Source of the DNA: Pseudomonadota bacterium
GTDB taxonomy: Bacteria > Chloroflexota > UBA5177 > JAJPKF01
Length of the DNA stretch: 64,000 nt
Direction: 5' to 3'
Assembly (NCBI GenBank): GCA_021323865.1
Contig: JAJPKF010000023.1
Span: 112,834 to 176,833 of the forward strand
Below, piece after piece: positions 17,361 through 26,390 of this stretch. Under the pieces are notes generated by a model. It ran no database searches. It saw only the letters and a program-made list of their open reading frames with translations, and was not told the DNA's origin. Within the stretch, counting starts at the first letter, position 1. Each line of letters starts with the position of its first letter. Made by a program: the position numbers and the translations under genes.

Positions 17361-19322
17361 GTGAGCAACAGCCGACGCCGTCGGGGGATCGAACGCGAGG
17401 ATCTCTACCGCCTGAAGCTGGTTGGCGACGTCGACACCGGTCGCGACGGCACTCGAGTCGCCTACGTAGTGAAAGCCCTCGGTCGCGAACAAGACGACTA
17501 TGTCGGCAACATTCATGTTGCATGCGACGGACGTACTCTTCAGTTCACTTCTGGTGATAAGGACTCGACACCAAGATGGTCACCGGATTGCAAGGCGCTC
17601 GCGTTCCTCTCTGGCCGTGCCGAGAAGTCCCAGATATTCGTCATTCGTACTGACGGAGGAGAGGCGTTCCAGTTGACGAAGCAGCGCCTGGGGGCCGGAG
17701 AGCCGGTGTGGTCGCGGGACTCGCGATTGATTGCGTTCGCCGGGCCTACCGAGTTCCCAAAGGCACCCGACACGGCCAGCGAGGAGAAGGAGGAAAAGCG
17801 CCCCAAGACCAAGATCATCGACCGGGCCCTCTACAAGCTCGACGGCAGCGGCTTCACGTTTGATCGCCGGTCCCACATCTTCACGGTTGACGTGGAATCT
17901 AAAGAGGTGCGGCAGCTGACCGACGGTGACTGCAACGACCGGTCGCCGACATGGTCACCGGATGGACGCCATGTCGCCTTCGCGGCCAACCGAAGTGAGG
18001 ACTGGGACACCCGACGGGGCTCGGACATTTGGATGGTGTCGGTTGAGGGAGGATCGCCACGACGCATCACCCATGGCCACGGATCCTGGTCCTCCCCCGT
18101 TTTCAGCCCCGACGGCTCCAACCTCGCGTTTGTTGGGTTCACAATCGACGATGAGGGAGAGTCGGACAACTACTCCCAGCTCTGGATAACCGACTGGTCC
18201 GGCAGCGAGAATCGCAATCTCTTGGCGGATACAGATTTCGCCGTCGGACGATCCCTCGCCAGTGACTGGGTCATTGCAGGCGACCCGGGCCTCGTGTGGA
18301 ACCACTGCGGACTGTTCTTTCCGGTGAGCGTGAAGGGGGCGTCCGCAATTTTCCGGTGGGATGGAGAGGCGATCACAAGAGTTACCGCAGAGGGGGTCGA
18401 CGCAGTCTCGTTCGCCGTGGCCGATGACGGGCACATCGCCTATGCGCGGTCAGACGCGACTCATCCAGCCGAGGTCTACCGGCGCCGAGACGGCACCGAG
18501 GAACAGGTTTCTCACGAGAATCACGAGCTGCTCTCCGACATACAACTCGAAGAGCCGGAACGCCTCGTCGTGACAGGGGCTGATGGCGAGCCCGTGGAAG
18601 GCTGGATCCTGAAACCGCATGGACTGCAGACGGGGCTCCGGTATCCGCTACTGCTGTACATCCACGGCGGTCCCCAGTCGGCCTATGGCCACACCTTTTT
18701 TCACGAGCTGCAATGGTGGTCGGCACAAGGTTTTGGCGTTGCCTACTGCAATCCTCACGGCTCGGCCTCGTATGGCCGCGCGTTCCAAAACGCCATCAAA
18801 CATGATTGGGGCAACCGCGACTATCTTGATGTGATGGCGTTCACCGATGCCATCGCAGAGCTCGGTTGGGTTGACCCGCAACGCATTGCGGCAGCCGGAG
18901 GCAGCTACGGCGGTTACATGGTCAACTGGCTGGCCGGACACACGGATAGGTATGCCGCCTTCTGCGCCCAGCGGTCCATATGCAACATGGTGAGTCAGGG
19001 CGGCACCAGCGACTTCTCCCCGTTCAGGCAGGATAGGGCAGGCGGTACGCCCGAAGGGAACGCCGAGGTTTTGTGGAACCAGTCCCCGCTGAAATTTGCG
19101 GCGAACGTGCGCACACCGACCCTGATACTCCATCAGGAGCTCGATCACCGATGCCCCATCGAGCAGGGAGAGCAATGGTTCGCGGCATTGAAACGAATGG
19201 GAGTGCCCAGTCGCTTCATCCGCTTCCCCGAAGAGAGTCATGGGCTGTCTCGGACTGGGAAGCCCTCCCGTCGCTACGACCGTCTGGGCTACATGCTCGA
19301 TTGGTTTCTTCGCTACGTCTAG
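17361..19322 (+). CDS. S9 family peptidase (acylaminoacyl-peptidase-like)
   Basis: A 653-residue prolyl-oligopeptidase-family enzyme. Residues 1 to about 380 form a TolB/WD40-like beta-propeller with repeated SPDGR/SPDG-type blades. The C-terminal alpha/beta hydrolase has the nucleophile in GGSYGG (Ser515), the aspartate in QELDH (Asp595) and the histidine in ESHGL (His627), so the triad is intact. Such enzymes cleave short or N-blocked peptides in the cytoplasm; no signal peptide is visible. The start is GTG 17361. A second S9 enzyme of similar architecture but clearly different sequence lies at 20236-22089, with a PAC2 protein in between. Confidence 0.93.
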   Translation: MSNSRRRRGIEREDLYRLKLVGDVDTGRDGTRVAYVVKALGREQDDYVGNIHVACDGRTLQFTSGDKDSTPRWSPDCKALAFLSGRAEKSQIFVIRTDGGEAFQLTKQRLGAGEPVWSRDSRLIAFAGPTEFPKAPDTASEEKEEKRPKTKIIDRALYKLDGSGFTFDRRSHIFTVDVESKEVRQLTDGDCNDRSPTWSPDGRHVAFAANRSEDWDTRRGSDIWMVSVEGGSPRRITHGHGSWSSPVFSPDGSNLAFVGFTIDDEGESDNYSQLWITDWSGSENRNLLADTDFAVGRSLASDWVIAGDPGLVWNHCGLFFPVSVKGASAIFRWDGEAITRVTAEGVDAVSFAVADDGHIAYARSDATHPAEVYRRRDGTEEQVSHENHELLSDIQLEEPERLVVTGADGEPVEGWILKPHGLQTGLRYPLLLYIHGGPQSAYGHTFFHELQWWSAQGFGVAYCNPHGSASYGRAFQNAIKHDWGNRDYLDVMAFTDAIAELGWVDPQRIAAAGGSYGGYMVNWLAGHTDRYAAFCAQRSICNMVSQGGTSDFSPFRQDRAGGTPEGNAEVLWNQSPLKFAANVRTPTLILHQELDHRCPIEQGEQWFAALKRMGVPSRFIRFPEESHGLSRTGKPSRRYDRLGYMLDWFLRYV

Positions 19323-20232
19323 CGGTTCCAGGCGACCCCTGAGCGTCGTAACCCACTCCCGGCTCCCGGCACTCCGCGCTCCCACAGTGGTGATGGCGTT
19401 CGGGGGCTGGAGTGATGCCGCCGAAGCAGCAACGGCGGCGGTTACCCTGCTCAGTGATCAATGGACGTGCCAACCATTCGCCTACGTCGAGCCCGATGAG
19501 TTCTATGACTTCACCCAGGTGCGGCCCCGCGTGCACCTCACGTCAGACATGATCCGAGCCATCGAATGGCCGACCTCCGTGTTTCGGTACCGAAGGCGGC
19601 CTCGGTTTGATCATGATGTCATCACCTTCCGGGCCTTCGAGCCACAGCTCCGGTGGAAGCAGTATGTGCAGGGAGTGATGGACTTTCTCGAACGAGTCCA
19701 CGCGGGCCGCCTGGTGACGCTGGGAGCGCTTCTTGCAGCGGTCCCGCACACGCGACCAGTTCCGATGACCGGCTTTGCCACTGACTCGGGCCTTCAGGAC
19801 AAGCTTCGTGAGATGGGCATCAGCCTCTCGAGTTACGAAGGGCCCACCGGAATCATCGGCGTTCTCCACGACGCAGCCCGCGAGCGCGGCCTTCCCTCCA
19901 TGAGCCTATGGGGCGCTGCACCGCATTACATTGCGAACGCCAGCAACCCAAAAGTGTCACTGGCTCTGCTGGAGAGAATCAGCGCAGCGTTCGGCTGGTC
20001 ACTTGATCTGAGCGCGTTCGCTCGTGAGGTGCGTGAATTTGAGAACGAGGTCGAGGCGATCATTCAAGCGAACCCCGAGGCGTCCGCCTACGTCGCGCGA
20101 CTCGAGGAAGCAGCGGACCAGGAGCAGCAGGACGAAGCCGCTACTCCGCTTCCCTCAAACGAAGTGCTCCTTCAGGACCTCGAGGACTTCCTCAAGCGTC
20201 GGGGAAACCGACCAGATGAGTCAGGCCGCTAG
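19240..20232 (+). CDS. PAC2 family protein
   Basis: A PAC2-domain protein. The conserved opening is APTVVMAFGGWSDAAEAAT, and the family's substrate-loop block appears as SYEGPTGIIGVLHDAARERG. It ends with an acidic coiled region (FENEVEAIIQANPEAS). PAC2 proteins are related to proteasome-assembly chaperones; bacterial members are of uncertain function. The start is unclear: ATG 19240 overlaps the preceding gene by 83 bases, while the first start after that gene in frame is GTG 19387, inside the conserved first strand. A non-standard start such as CTG 19339 is possible. Its position between two S9 peptidases is suggestive of peptide handling. Confidence 0.85.
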   Translation: MGCLGLGSPPVATTVWATCSIGFFATSSGSRRPLSVVTHSRLPALRAPTVVMAFGGWSDAAEAATAAVTLLSDQWTCQPFAYVEPDEFYDFTQVRPRVHLTSDMIRAIEWPTSVFRYRRRPRFDHDVITFRAFEPQLRWKQYVQGVMDFLERVHAGRLVTLGALLAAVPHTRPVPMTGFATDSGLQDKLREMGISLSSYEGPTGIIGVLHDAARERGLPSMSLWGAAPHYIANASNPKVSLALLERISAAFGWSLDLSAFAREVREFENEVEAIIQANPEASAYVARLEEAADQEQQDEAATPLPSNEVLLQDLEDFLKRRGNRPDESGR

Positions 20233-20235
20233 AAA

Positions 20236-22089
20236 CTAGACCGAGATCGGCTCTCGGCCGCGAACCGGCATATGACGCTGGAAGAACTCACCGATTCTGC
20301 GAGTGTAGTCGAGTCGGGTTTCGAACTTGGTGAATCCGTGTCCCTCTGCCTCGTAGACGACGTACTCGAAGGGCTTGCCACTCTCGGCCAATCCTCGCTT
20401 CATCTGCTCGGCCTCCTCCAGGGGCACTCGTGCATCGCGCTCTCCTTGAAAGATGAATAGCGGACACATGATCCGATCCACGTGGTGGAGCGGAGAGCGC
20501 TCCCGATAGAAGTCGGGACGCTCCTCTGGGCTCCCAATATTGCGGAGCTGGAATTGCTTCATGTCTTCCCGAGCAGTTCGATACATGGTTTCCAGATTAG
20601 CGATGCCGTAGATGCTGACCGCGGCCTTCCAGCGTTCAGGGTATTGAGTCACGGCGGCGAGTGTCATGAAACCGCCGTAGCTGCCACCCATAATCCCGAC
20701 GCCGGCCGCGATTCCCTTCGCTTCGAGCCAGTTGGCGCCCTCGACGATGTCGCGCAGGTCGGCACCGCCCCAGTCGTTCTTGTTGAGCCATTGGAATTCG
20801 CGGCCGTAGCCCGTGCTTCCACGGAAGTTCGGTGCGAAGACGACATACCCGAGTCGAACAAGATGCTGAACGAGGCTGCTCCAGCCATTGGTCGATTGCC
20901 CGGTCGGGCCCCCATGGGGCATGACGATGGCAGGTGCCGGCAAGCCGGCCTTCGGACAGTAGAGAAAGCCCGAAATCGTCCGTCCGTCGAAGCTCTCATA
21001 CCGCTCGACTGTCGGAGCAACAAGAGCATCTTTATCGACTGCCTCCGGCATGGACGAATAGAGAAGGCGAGACTCACCTCCAATCGAAGGCACGATCCAG
21101 ACACTGCCCGCCTCGCATGGGCCGGAGTATCCGTAGACGATTGATTGCCCGTCGGGGGTCCAGCGATAATCCGGGCCCTTCCCGCGCATGCCGAGGCTGC
21201 CGCTGACTCCCTCGGCATGAGACACGCGCCACTGGTTGCCGGTGCTCAGGTCGCGTACATGGAGCACAAGGTTTCCGTCGTGGTTCAATACAAATGCGAG
21301 GCGCTCCCCATCGGGTGACCATCGGGCGTTCATCTCGTCATCCGGGCTCTGCAGCAGCCAAGTCCGCTCTCGCGAGACCACGTCTATTGCCATGATGTCG
21401 TAGTTTCCGCGGATGCTCGAGGCCACGAGCACGCGCCGGCCATCGGGAGACCAGAGCGGAAGCTGGCCGGCGTAGTAACTCATCTCGTCTGCTTCGCCGT
21501 CGTGGTCGGTGATCAGGCGCTCATCCCCTCCATCGGTCGCCGCCACGAGGGTATCCCAGTTGGAACGATGCTCGGCTCGATTTGAACAGTAGGAAATAAG
21601 GCTGCCGTCGGGAGAGAATTCGGGACTGTGATGTACGGACGGGTGATCCGTCAGCCGGCGAACAGTCCCGTTCTCAATATCCGAGGAATAGACGTCGAAT
21701 TGGCCGTCTCGATTCGAAACATAGGCGATTCGACGTCCGTCCCACGACCATGAGAAGTTCTCATGCAGCTTGCCGGGACAACGGGTCAGATCCATGATCC
21801 GGCCGCCCTGCGGATCAACGGCATACACCTGGAAGTTCTCGTCCCCTCCCACGTCCTGGAGAAACGCGATCAGATCTCCGCGTGGTGACCACTTGGGCTG
21901 CTGTGCCGCTTCCGGGCCGGGAGACAATTGCCGGCGCTCGTTCCGGTTCTCCAAAGACTGAATCCACACCTGGGTGCGGCCGCCCTCCGAGGTGCCATAG
22001 CAAATCCACCGACCGTCGGGAGACACATCCACGCCATGGATGGCGCCGGCCGAGACCAGTGCTTCTATGTGAGAATCCGTGTTGCTCAT
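20236..22089 (-). CDS. S9 family peptidase with TolB-like propeller
   Basis: A 617-residue S9 peptidase. Six or seven SPDG/SWDG/SPRG-type beta-propeller blades occupy roughly residues 15-350. The catalytic domain has HGGP, the nucleophile elbow GGSYGGFM, the aspartate in GERDARVP and the histidine in EGHGF. ATG 22089 is taken because the N-terminal extension to 22197 has no blade-like content. It converges on the PAC2 gene, whose stop lies three bases away. It is only distantly similar to the other S9 enzyme, so this is not a recent duplication. Confidence 0.93.
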   Translation of the reverse strand: MSNTDSHIEALVSAGAIHGVDVSPDGRWICYGTSEGGRTQVWIQSLENRNERRQLSPGPEAAQQPKWSPRGDLIAFLQDVGGDENFQVYAVDPQGGRIMDLTRCPGKLHENFSWSWDGRRIAYVSNRDGQFDVYSSDIENGTVRRLTDHPSVHHSPEFSPDGSLISYCSNRAEHRSNWDTLVAATDGGDERLITDHDGEADEMSYYAGQLPLWSPDGRRVLVASSIRGNYDIMAIDVVSRERTWLLQSPDDEMNARWSPDGERLAFVLNHDGNLVLHVRDLSTGNQWRVSHAEGVSGSLGMRGKGPDYRWTPDGQSIVYGYSGPCEAGSVWIVPSIGGESRLLYSSMPEAVDKDALVAPTVERYESFDGRTISGFLYCPKAGLPAPAIVMPHGGPTGQSTNGWSSLVQHLVRLGYVVFAPNFRGSTGYGREFQWLNKNDWGGADLRDIVEGANWLEAKGIAAGVGIMGGSYGGFMTLAAVTQYPERWKAAVSIYGIANLETMYRTAREDMKQFQLRNIGSPEERPDFYRERSPLHHVDRIMCPLFIFQGERDARVPLEEAEQMKRGLAESGKPFEYVVYEAEGHGFTKFETRLDYTRRIGEFFQRHMPVRGREPISV

Positions 22090-22206
22090 GTCCAGTCCTG
22101 CCTGTCCTTGAATCTCGTCATCGACGTACTCCCGGGCTTCTCGGTGACCTGATACACTCGTGACAAGGACAGCCCAGTTCGGCCGTCGTGGCCACAAAGG
22201 TTACTG

Positions 22207-22395
22207 ATGAAGTTCGACTTTTGGCACATCGTTCTGGCCGGTGTGCTCATCATCGTCGGGGCCTGGATTGTCATCAAGCTGGTGGGCGCACTCGTGGGAT
22301 TCGTCCTCTGGCTCTTGAGCATCCTCCTGATCCTGGCCGTGGTTGGAGCCATCCTCTACTTCGGCTTTCTCCTACTCCGACCAAACCGGACCTGA
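22207..22395 (+). CDS. Small two-helix membrane protein
   Basis: A 62-residue, almost entirely hydrophobic protein (MKFDFWHIVLAGVLIIVGAW at the start) with two predicted transmembrane helices and a basic C-terminal RPNRT tail. AAAGG precedes ATG 22207 at a plausible distance. It stands alone, divergent from the S9 gene and convergent with radC. No family is recognised. Confidence 0.6.
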   Translation: MKFDFWHIVLAGVLIIVGAWIVIKLVGALVGFVLWLLSILLILAVVGAILYFGFLLLRPNRT

Positions 22396-22407
22396 ACCGC
22401 CGCCGCC

Positions 22408-23121
22408 TCATGCTTCTTCGAAGCCCAGCCTCCGCTCCCGGAGACTGACATAGCCTTTCTCATGGCTGCCCATGACGACGTGGTCGAGCACGTCGATGTC
22501 GAGGAGCTTGCCCGCGGACACAAGATCCCGGGTCACTCGAACATCCTCCGCTGAAGGCTCAGGATCACCGCTGGGATGATTGTGGACCACGATGATCGAG
22601 GCCGCATTTTCGCGAATGGCATCACGAAATATCTCAGCAGGCCGCACAATGGCCGAATTGAGATTTCCCTTGTACACCATCCTCATTCCCAGGACATGGT
22701 TCTTGGTGGACAGGAGCACGACGTGCATCTGCTCCTGAGGCTTTCCGGATAGCGTCCGCTCCAACAGGTTGGCGACGTCCCGCGCCGATCGCACCTGAAA
22801 CCGTGCCGGTCCGTCTACCAGCACTGCACGCCGACCGAGCTCAAACGCCGCCTGCAAGGTGGTGGCCTTCGCCGGGCCCATTCCTTTGCGTTCCTTGAGC
22901 TCAGTGAGGGTCAAGCGGTTCAGTCCCACGATTCCCTGAGACTCCGCCAGGAGGTCCATGGCCAATCGAACCACGTCCTGCCCCCGAGTGCCCACGCGCA
23001 ACAGGATCGCAAGCAGTTCCGCGTCGGTCACGCCCTCTGGCCCCATCTTGGCCAGCTTCTCGCGGGGGCGCTCATCCTCTGGCCAGGTCGGGATCGTAGC
23101 GTTGTACGTCCCGCCGGTCAC
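22408..23121 (-). CDS. radC: RadC/JAB1-type DNA repair-associated protein
   Basis: A 237-residue RadC-type protein. The N-terminal helix-hairpin-helix-like UPF0758 part (DERPREKLAKMGPEGVTDAEL and ERKGMGPAKATTLQ) is followed by the JAMM domain with HNHPSGDPEPSAED, retaining the metal-binding histidines and aspartate. Despite the name, a direct repair role is doubtful in this family. GTG 23121 is preferred because it lies just after the upstream gene's stop and directly before conserved sequence. The open frame runs to 23193. Confidence 0.92.
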   Translation of the reverse strand: MTGGTYNATIPTWPEDERPREKLAKMGPEGVTDAELLAILLRVGTRGQDVVRLAMDLLAESQGIVGLNRLTLTELKERKGMGPAKATTLQAAFELGRRAVLVDGPARFQVRSARDVANLLERTLSGKPQEQMHVVLLSTKNHVLGMRMVYKGNLNSAIVRPAEIFRDAIRENAASIIVVHNHPSGDPEPSAEDVRVTRDLVSAGKLLDIDVLDHVVMGSHEKGYVSLRERRLGFEEA

Positions 23122-23122
23122 C

Positions 23123-23554
23123 CTATTGGTCGACGCCCACCGCCACCGGGTATTTCCGCTCTGAGGCGCAGTATGGGCAGACCGTCCAATCAAGCTCGAT
23201 CAGCCTCTTGCAGGACATACACTCGGCTTTGAGCTTGGTTCGACAGTTCGGACAGAGAACGAACTCAGGCTCCACGCGAACTCGACAGCCGGGACAGACC
23301 GGTCGCTCCTCGATCTCCTGAAGTAGTGCTTCCTCCTCCAGAGACCGCATGTATGCCTCCATGAGCGTCTGTCGAGGGCGGAGGATGAGGTACACCAGCA
23401 AACCCACGACGGGCACAAAGGCGGCGAGCGTCGCGAAGATCCACAGAGCCGGGTCTCGCGAACGGGCCCGGATGTCCAAGAATGTCCACACGATCAGCGC
23501 CAGGTAAATGCCGAGGACGAGACTGACAAGGAAGGCTTCGACGATTGGAATCAC
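23123..23554 (-). CDS. Membrane protein with double zinc ribbon
   Basis: A 143-residue protein with two N-terminal transmembrane helices (about residues 5-26 and 38-58), a short acidic helix, and a C-terminal double zinc ribbon: CPGC...CPNC, then CMSC...CPYC. The hydrophobic part resembles phospholipase-D-nuclease N-terminal-like membrane modules. It is followed one base later by the GTG of radC, so the two are almost certainly co-translated. The function is unknown; a membrane-tethered binding adaptor is possible. Confidence 0.8.
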   Translation of the reverse strand: MIPIVEAFLVSLVLGIYLALIVWTFLDIRARSRDPALWIFATLAAFVPVVGLLVYLILRPRQTLMEAYMRSLEEEALLQEIEERPVCPGCRVRVEPEFVLCPNCRTKLKAECMSCKRLIELDWTVCPYCASERKYPVAVGVDQ

Positions 23555-24398
23555 GGAACCCTTGAGCAGCGACGACCTCCCAGGCTCGTCTGACGACCTG
23601 CCGCCTCAGCAAGAATGGACAGGCAGCGCCCAACCAACACAGTTTAAGCTACCCGTCAAGCGCATTTCTGCGCCTTCGTACATTCCCGCCCCCGTATGGA
23701 TTCACGTCGTCCGGGCGGCCATCCTCGGGCGATGCCGGCTTCCTCAGGCCGACGGCGAGCAGGTGCTCCAAGAACTTCATCCCTCTCCGACAATCGGCGG
23801 TCTGGAACACCTGCCGGAGAGCGGCCCATGCCTCGTCGTGGCCAACCACTTCAATGGGCCGGGCGTATGGGTCGGGTTGCCGGCCGCTCTTCTCTCGGCG
23901 GTGATCGGTCGGGCCAGACCCGACGCGACCGTTCGCGGAGTGGGAGTTGCCGCCTATCACGATGCTCGCCTGTGGGGAATTGTGCCGATACCCGAGTGGC
24001 TTACGGAAGCCATCTTCTGCCGCTTCTACGCTGTCTATGGCATCATCCGCATGCCCAATATGCCCGCCGGCGCGCAACGGCGGAGCACCGCCGCTCGCGC
24101 GGTGCTCAAGGCGCTCAGCCGGGGCGATGTCGTCCTGCTTTTCCCAGAGGGAGGCAACGTTTCTCAATTCATCATGAGAAGGATCCAGATCGGCGTGGGA
24201 AATCTGGTGGCCCTCGCCGGGAGAGCAGGTGTGCCGATCGTCCCGGGCGCGGTAACGGTTGATGCCGACGGCCGCTTCTGCGTGTGCCTAGGCCCGGCCA
24301 TCACGACCGGTGGTCGATCAGGCCGAGAGCTCGAAGATGCCATTGGGGCTCATATCGCAGAGATGCTTCCCCCGGAGTTGAGGGGTCCATATGCCTAA
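23508..24398 (+). CDS. PlsC-like acyltransferase family protein, atypical motif I
   Basis: A lysophospholipid acyltransferase-like protein. Motif III/FPEGG is present (LLFPEGGNVSQF) with IVPGAVTVDADGRF downstream. Motif I reads VVANHFNGPGVWVG: the histidine is kept, but the aspartate of HX4D is missing at the expected place, so catalysis or acceptor choice may differ. The start is uncertain: ATG 23508 overlaps the divergent gene by 47 bases, and TTG 23562 would remove that overlap. A canonical PlsC homologue lies just downstream on the opposite strand. Confidence 0.7.
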   Translation: MPRTRLTRKASTIGITEPLSSDDLPGSSDDLPPQQEWTGSAQPTQFKLPVKRISAPSYIPAPVWIHVVRAAILGRCRLPQADGEQVLQELHPSPTIGGLEHLPESGPCLVVANHFNGPGVWVGLPAALLSAVIGRARPDATVRGVGVAAYHDARLWGIVPIPEWLTEAIFCRFYAVYGIIRMPNMPAGAQRRSTAARAVLKALSRGDVVLLFPEGGNVSQFIMRRIQIGVGNLVALAGRAGVPIVPGAVTVDADGRFCVCLGPAITTGGRSGRELEDAIGAHIAEMLPPELRGPYA

Positions 24399-24464
24399 GC
24401 GGCCCTCTCCCACTGCGGCCATCAGGCTCACCCTCCGGGCGAGACACGACAATCCGCTAACTTC

Positions 24465-25166
24465 TCATCGCTGTCTGTTCCGCAGAAGCAGGGCAGCCCG
24501 CTCGTGCAGAGAAATCACCCGCGCTCGGGTCTCCTCTGCCCAGCAAGTCAGGTCCTCATCCGCGGGTCGAACCTCACTGCTCCGGAACAGCAACGGCTCT
24601 CCATAAACCACCACGATGCGCCGCCCTAGTCGGGGCGTCACGCGGCCGGGAGCCAGCACGTCTGAACTCCCGGCAATGGCCACTGGAACAATCGGCACCC
24701 GCTGACGGACGGCGACCCGTACCAAGGTGGTGTGGAACTTCCCTATCTCGCCGGTTCTGCTTCGTCCGCCTTCGGGAAACACGGCCACCAGCCGCCCGCT
24801 CTTGAGCGCCTCGATCGACCGTCTCAGTGCCCCAGCGTCGGCCAATTCCCGATCGACGGGGAAAGCCCCCAGCAGCGTGAGTAGCCCTCCGAGCAATGGG
24901 ACGCCGAACAGCTCCTTCTTTCCAGGTATCGTCAGGGGCCTGACCAGCGGCCACCCAAGAAGCACCGGATCGAGATTGCTCTGATGGTTCGACATGAGCA
25001 TTGCCGCACCCGCGTCGGGGACGTTCTCCAGTCCCTCACAGCGAAAGCGAATCACCCTCGTCCGGAAGATGATCGTAAACAGCGCCCGCACGAGAGAATA
25101 GACAAAGCGGCTGCGATTCGCCCAGTCGACCGAATCGGATCGGTTCGACGTCCTCTGATCGTTCAT
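24465..25166 (-). CDS. plsC: 1-acyl-sn-glycerol-3-phosphate acyltransferase
   Basis: A 233-residue PlsC-type enzyme that acylates lysophosphatidic acid to phosphatidic acid at the membrane. Motif I is SNHQSNLDP (HX4D intact), motif II is near GKKELFGVPLLGG, motif III is FPEGGRSRTG, and motif IV is IVPVAIAGS. The length is normal for a bacterial PlsC. It is divergent from the aminotransferase gene and converges with the atypical PlsC-like gene. Confidence 0.93.
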   Translation of the reverse strand: MNDQRTSNRSDSVDWANRSRFVYSLVRALFTIIFRTRVIRFRCEGLENVPDAGAAMLMSNHQSNLDPVLLGWPLVRPLTIPGKKELFGVPLLGGLLTLLGAFPVDRELADAGALRRSIEALKSGRLVAVFPEGGRSRTGEIGKFHTTLVRVAVRQRVPIVPVAIAGSSDVLAPGRVTPRLGRRIVVVYGEPLLFRSSEVRPADEDLTCWAEETRARVISLHERAALLLRNRQR

Positions 25167-25202
25167 CGTTCAAGGGTATTGGATGCGAACCGGGTCCGGA
25201 GG

Positions 25203-26309
25203 ATGACATTGTTGGCGACAGGAGATGAAGATCGTCTCCTCTTGATTCCGGGACCAGTGCCCGTGGCTCGAGAGATTCTCCAAGCCCTCGACACCCCCCC
25301 GATCTCACACACCGGCGCGCAGTTTGCGCAGATCTTCGGGCGGTGCCTGGAACGGCTGGCAATGGTGATGGGCAACGAGAGCGGCAAGACGTTTGTCTTC
25401 TCGGGAAGTGGCACGCTCGCCCAGGAGGCCGCGATCGTCAATTTCGTGGAGCCGGGGGGACGGCTCCTGGTCGCGTCGAACGGCTACTTCGCCGATCGCC
25501 TCACCGAAATCGCCCAGGCGTACCGACTCGAAGTCATCCCTTTGCAGGCTCCCTGGGGAACGTCGGTGACGGCAGAGGAGCTGGGCTCTCAGATGCGGCG
25601 GCACCGTCCCACGGTGGTTGCATTTACACACGTGGAGACGTCAACGGGCGCCATGGCGCGGATCGCCGATTTCGTCAGGATCATCCGAGAAGAAGGCGCC
25701 CTCTCGATCGTGGATGGCGTCGCCGCTCTCGGCGGCGTCTGCGAGGACATGGAGTCCCTTGGCATCGATGTGCTCTTGAGCGGCGCTCAGAAGGCTCTGG
25801 GTATGCCTCCAGGATTGGCGATTCTGGGCGTCTCCCCGCGAGCATGGTCGGCATATGAGCGTCGGGCCGAGAAACCACGGGCCTACTATCTGGACTTACA
25901 GCGTTGGGCTCCGGTCATGGAGGATCCGCAGCGCTACTTTTCGACGCACCCCATCAACCTGATCTATGCCCTTGACGCCGCACTCGCCATCATCGAGCGG
26001 GAGGGGCTTGACGCGAGGTTCGACCGACATCAAACGCTTGCCGAACGTTTCCGGGGGGCCCTCCTTGGACTGGGTCTCGCATCCTTCACCGAGGAAGCCT
26101 GCCTGGCGCCCACGCTCTCCGTGTTTCGCCTTCCTCAGGGTCAGAGGTCTGCCTCGTTTCGACAACGGCTGCAGCACCACGGCGTGATTGCGGCGGCCGG
26201 GCTCAGCGATCCGGAGGGCCGGGTCGTGCGGTTCGGTCACATGGGCAACATTGGAGAAGGCGAGGTTGCTGCAGCAATCGCGGCCGTCCAGAACGCCCTC
26301 GCGGGGTGA
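25203..26309 (+). CDS. Class V aminotransferase (alanine-glyoxylate/serine-pyruvate type)
   Basis: A 368-residue PLP-dependent aminotransferase. The N-terminus LLLIPGPVPVAREILQAL is typical of the alanine-glyoxylate/serine-pyruvate subgroup. The cofactor pocket shows SGTLAQEA, the aspartate region SIVDGVAALGG, and the Schiff-base lysine in LLSGAQKALG. A GGAGG sequence abuts ATG 25203, which is too close to serve it; TTG 25209 or TTG 25212 would have normal spacing. The likely role is serine/glycine or photorespiration-like glyoxylate metabolism. It lies directly upstream of cysC. Confidence 0.9.
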   Translation: MTLLATGDEDRLLLIPGPVPVAREILQALDTPPISHTGAQFAQIFGRCLERLAMVMGNESGKTFVFSGSGTLAQEAAIVNFVEPGGRLLVASNGYFADRLTEIAQAYRLEVIPLQAPWGTSVTAEELGSQMRRHRPTVVAFTHVETSTGAMARIADFVRIIREEGALSIVDGVAALGGVCEDMESLGIDVLLSGAQKALGMPPGLAILGVSPRAWSAYERRAEKPRAYYLDLQRWAPVMEDPQRYFSTHPINLIYALDAALAIIEREGLDARFDRHQTLAERFRGALLGLGLASFTEEACLAPTLSVFRLPQGQRSASFRQRLQHHGVIAAAGLSDPEGRVVRFGHMGNIGEGEVAAAIAAVQNALAG

Positions 26310-26390
26310 CATTGGCCGAAGCGCTCGGGCGCTCGGTATAATCCTCGGGACATTTGGCAAATACGATTCCCCGGATGAGGAGCATCTTCT

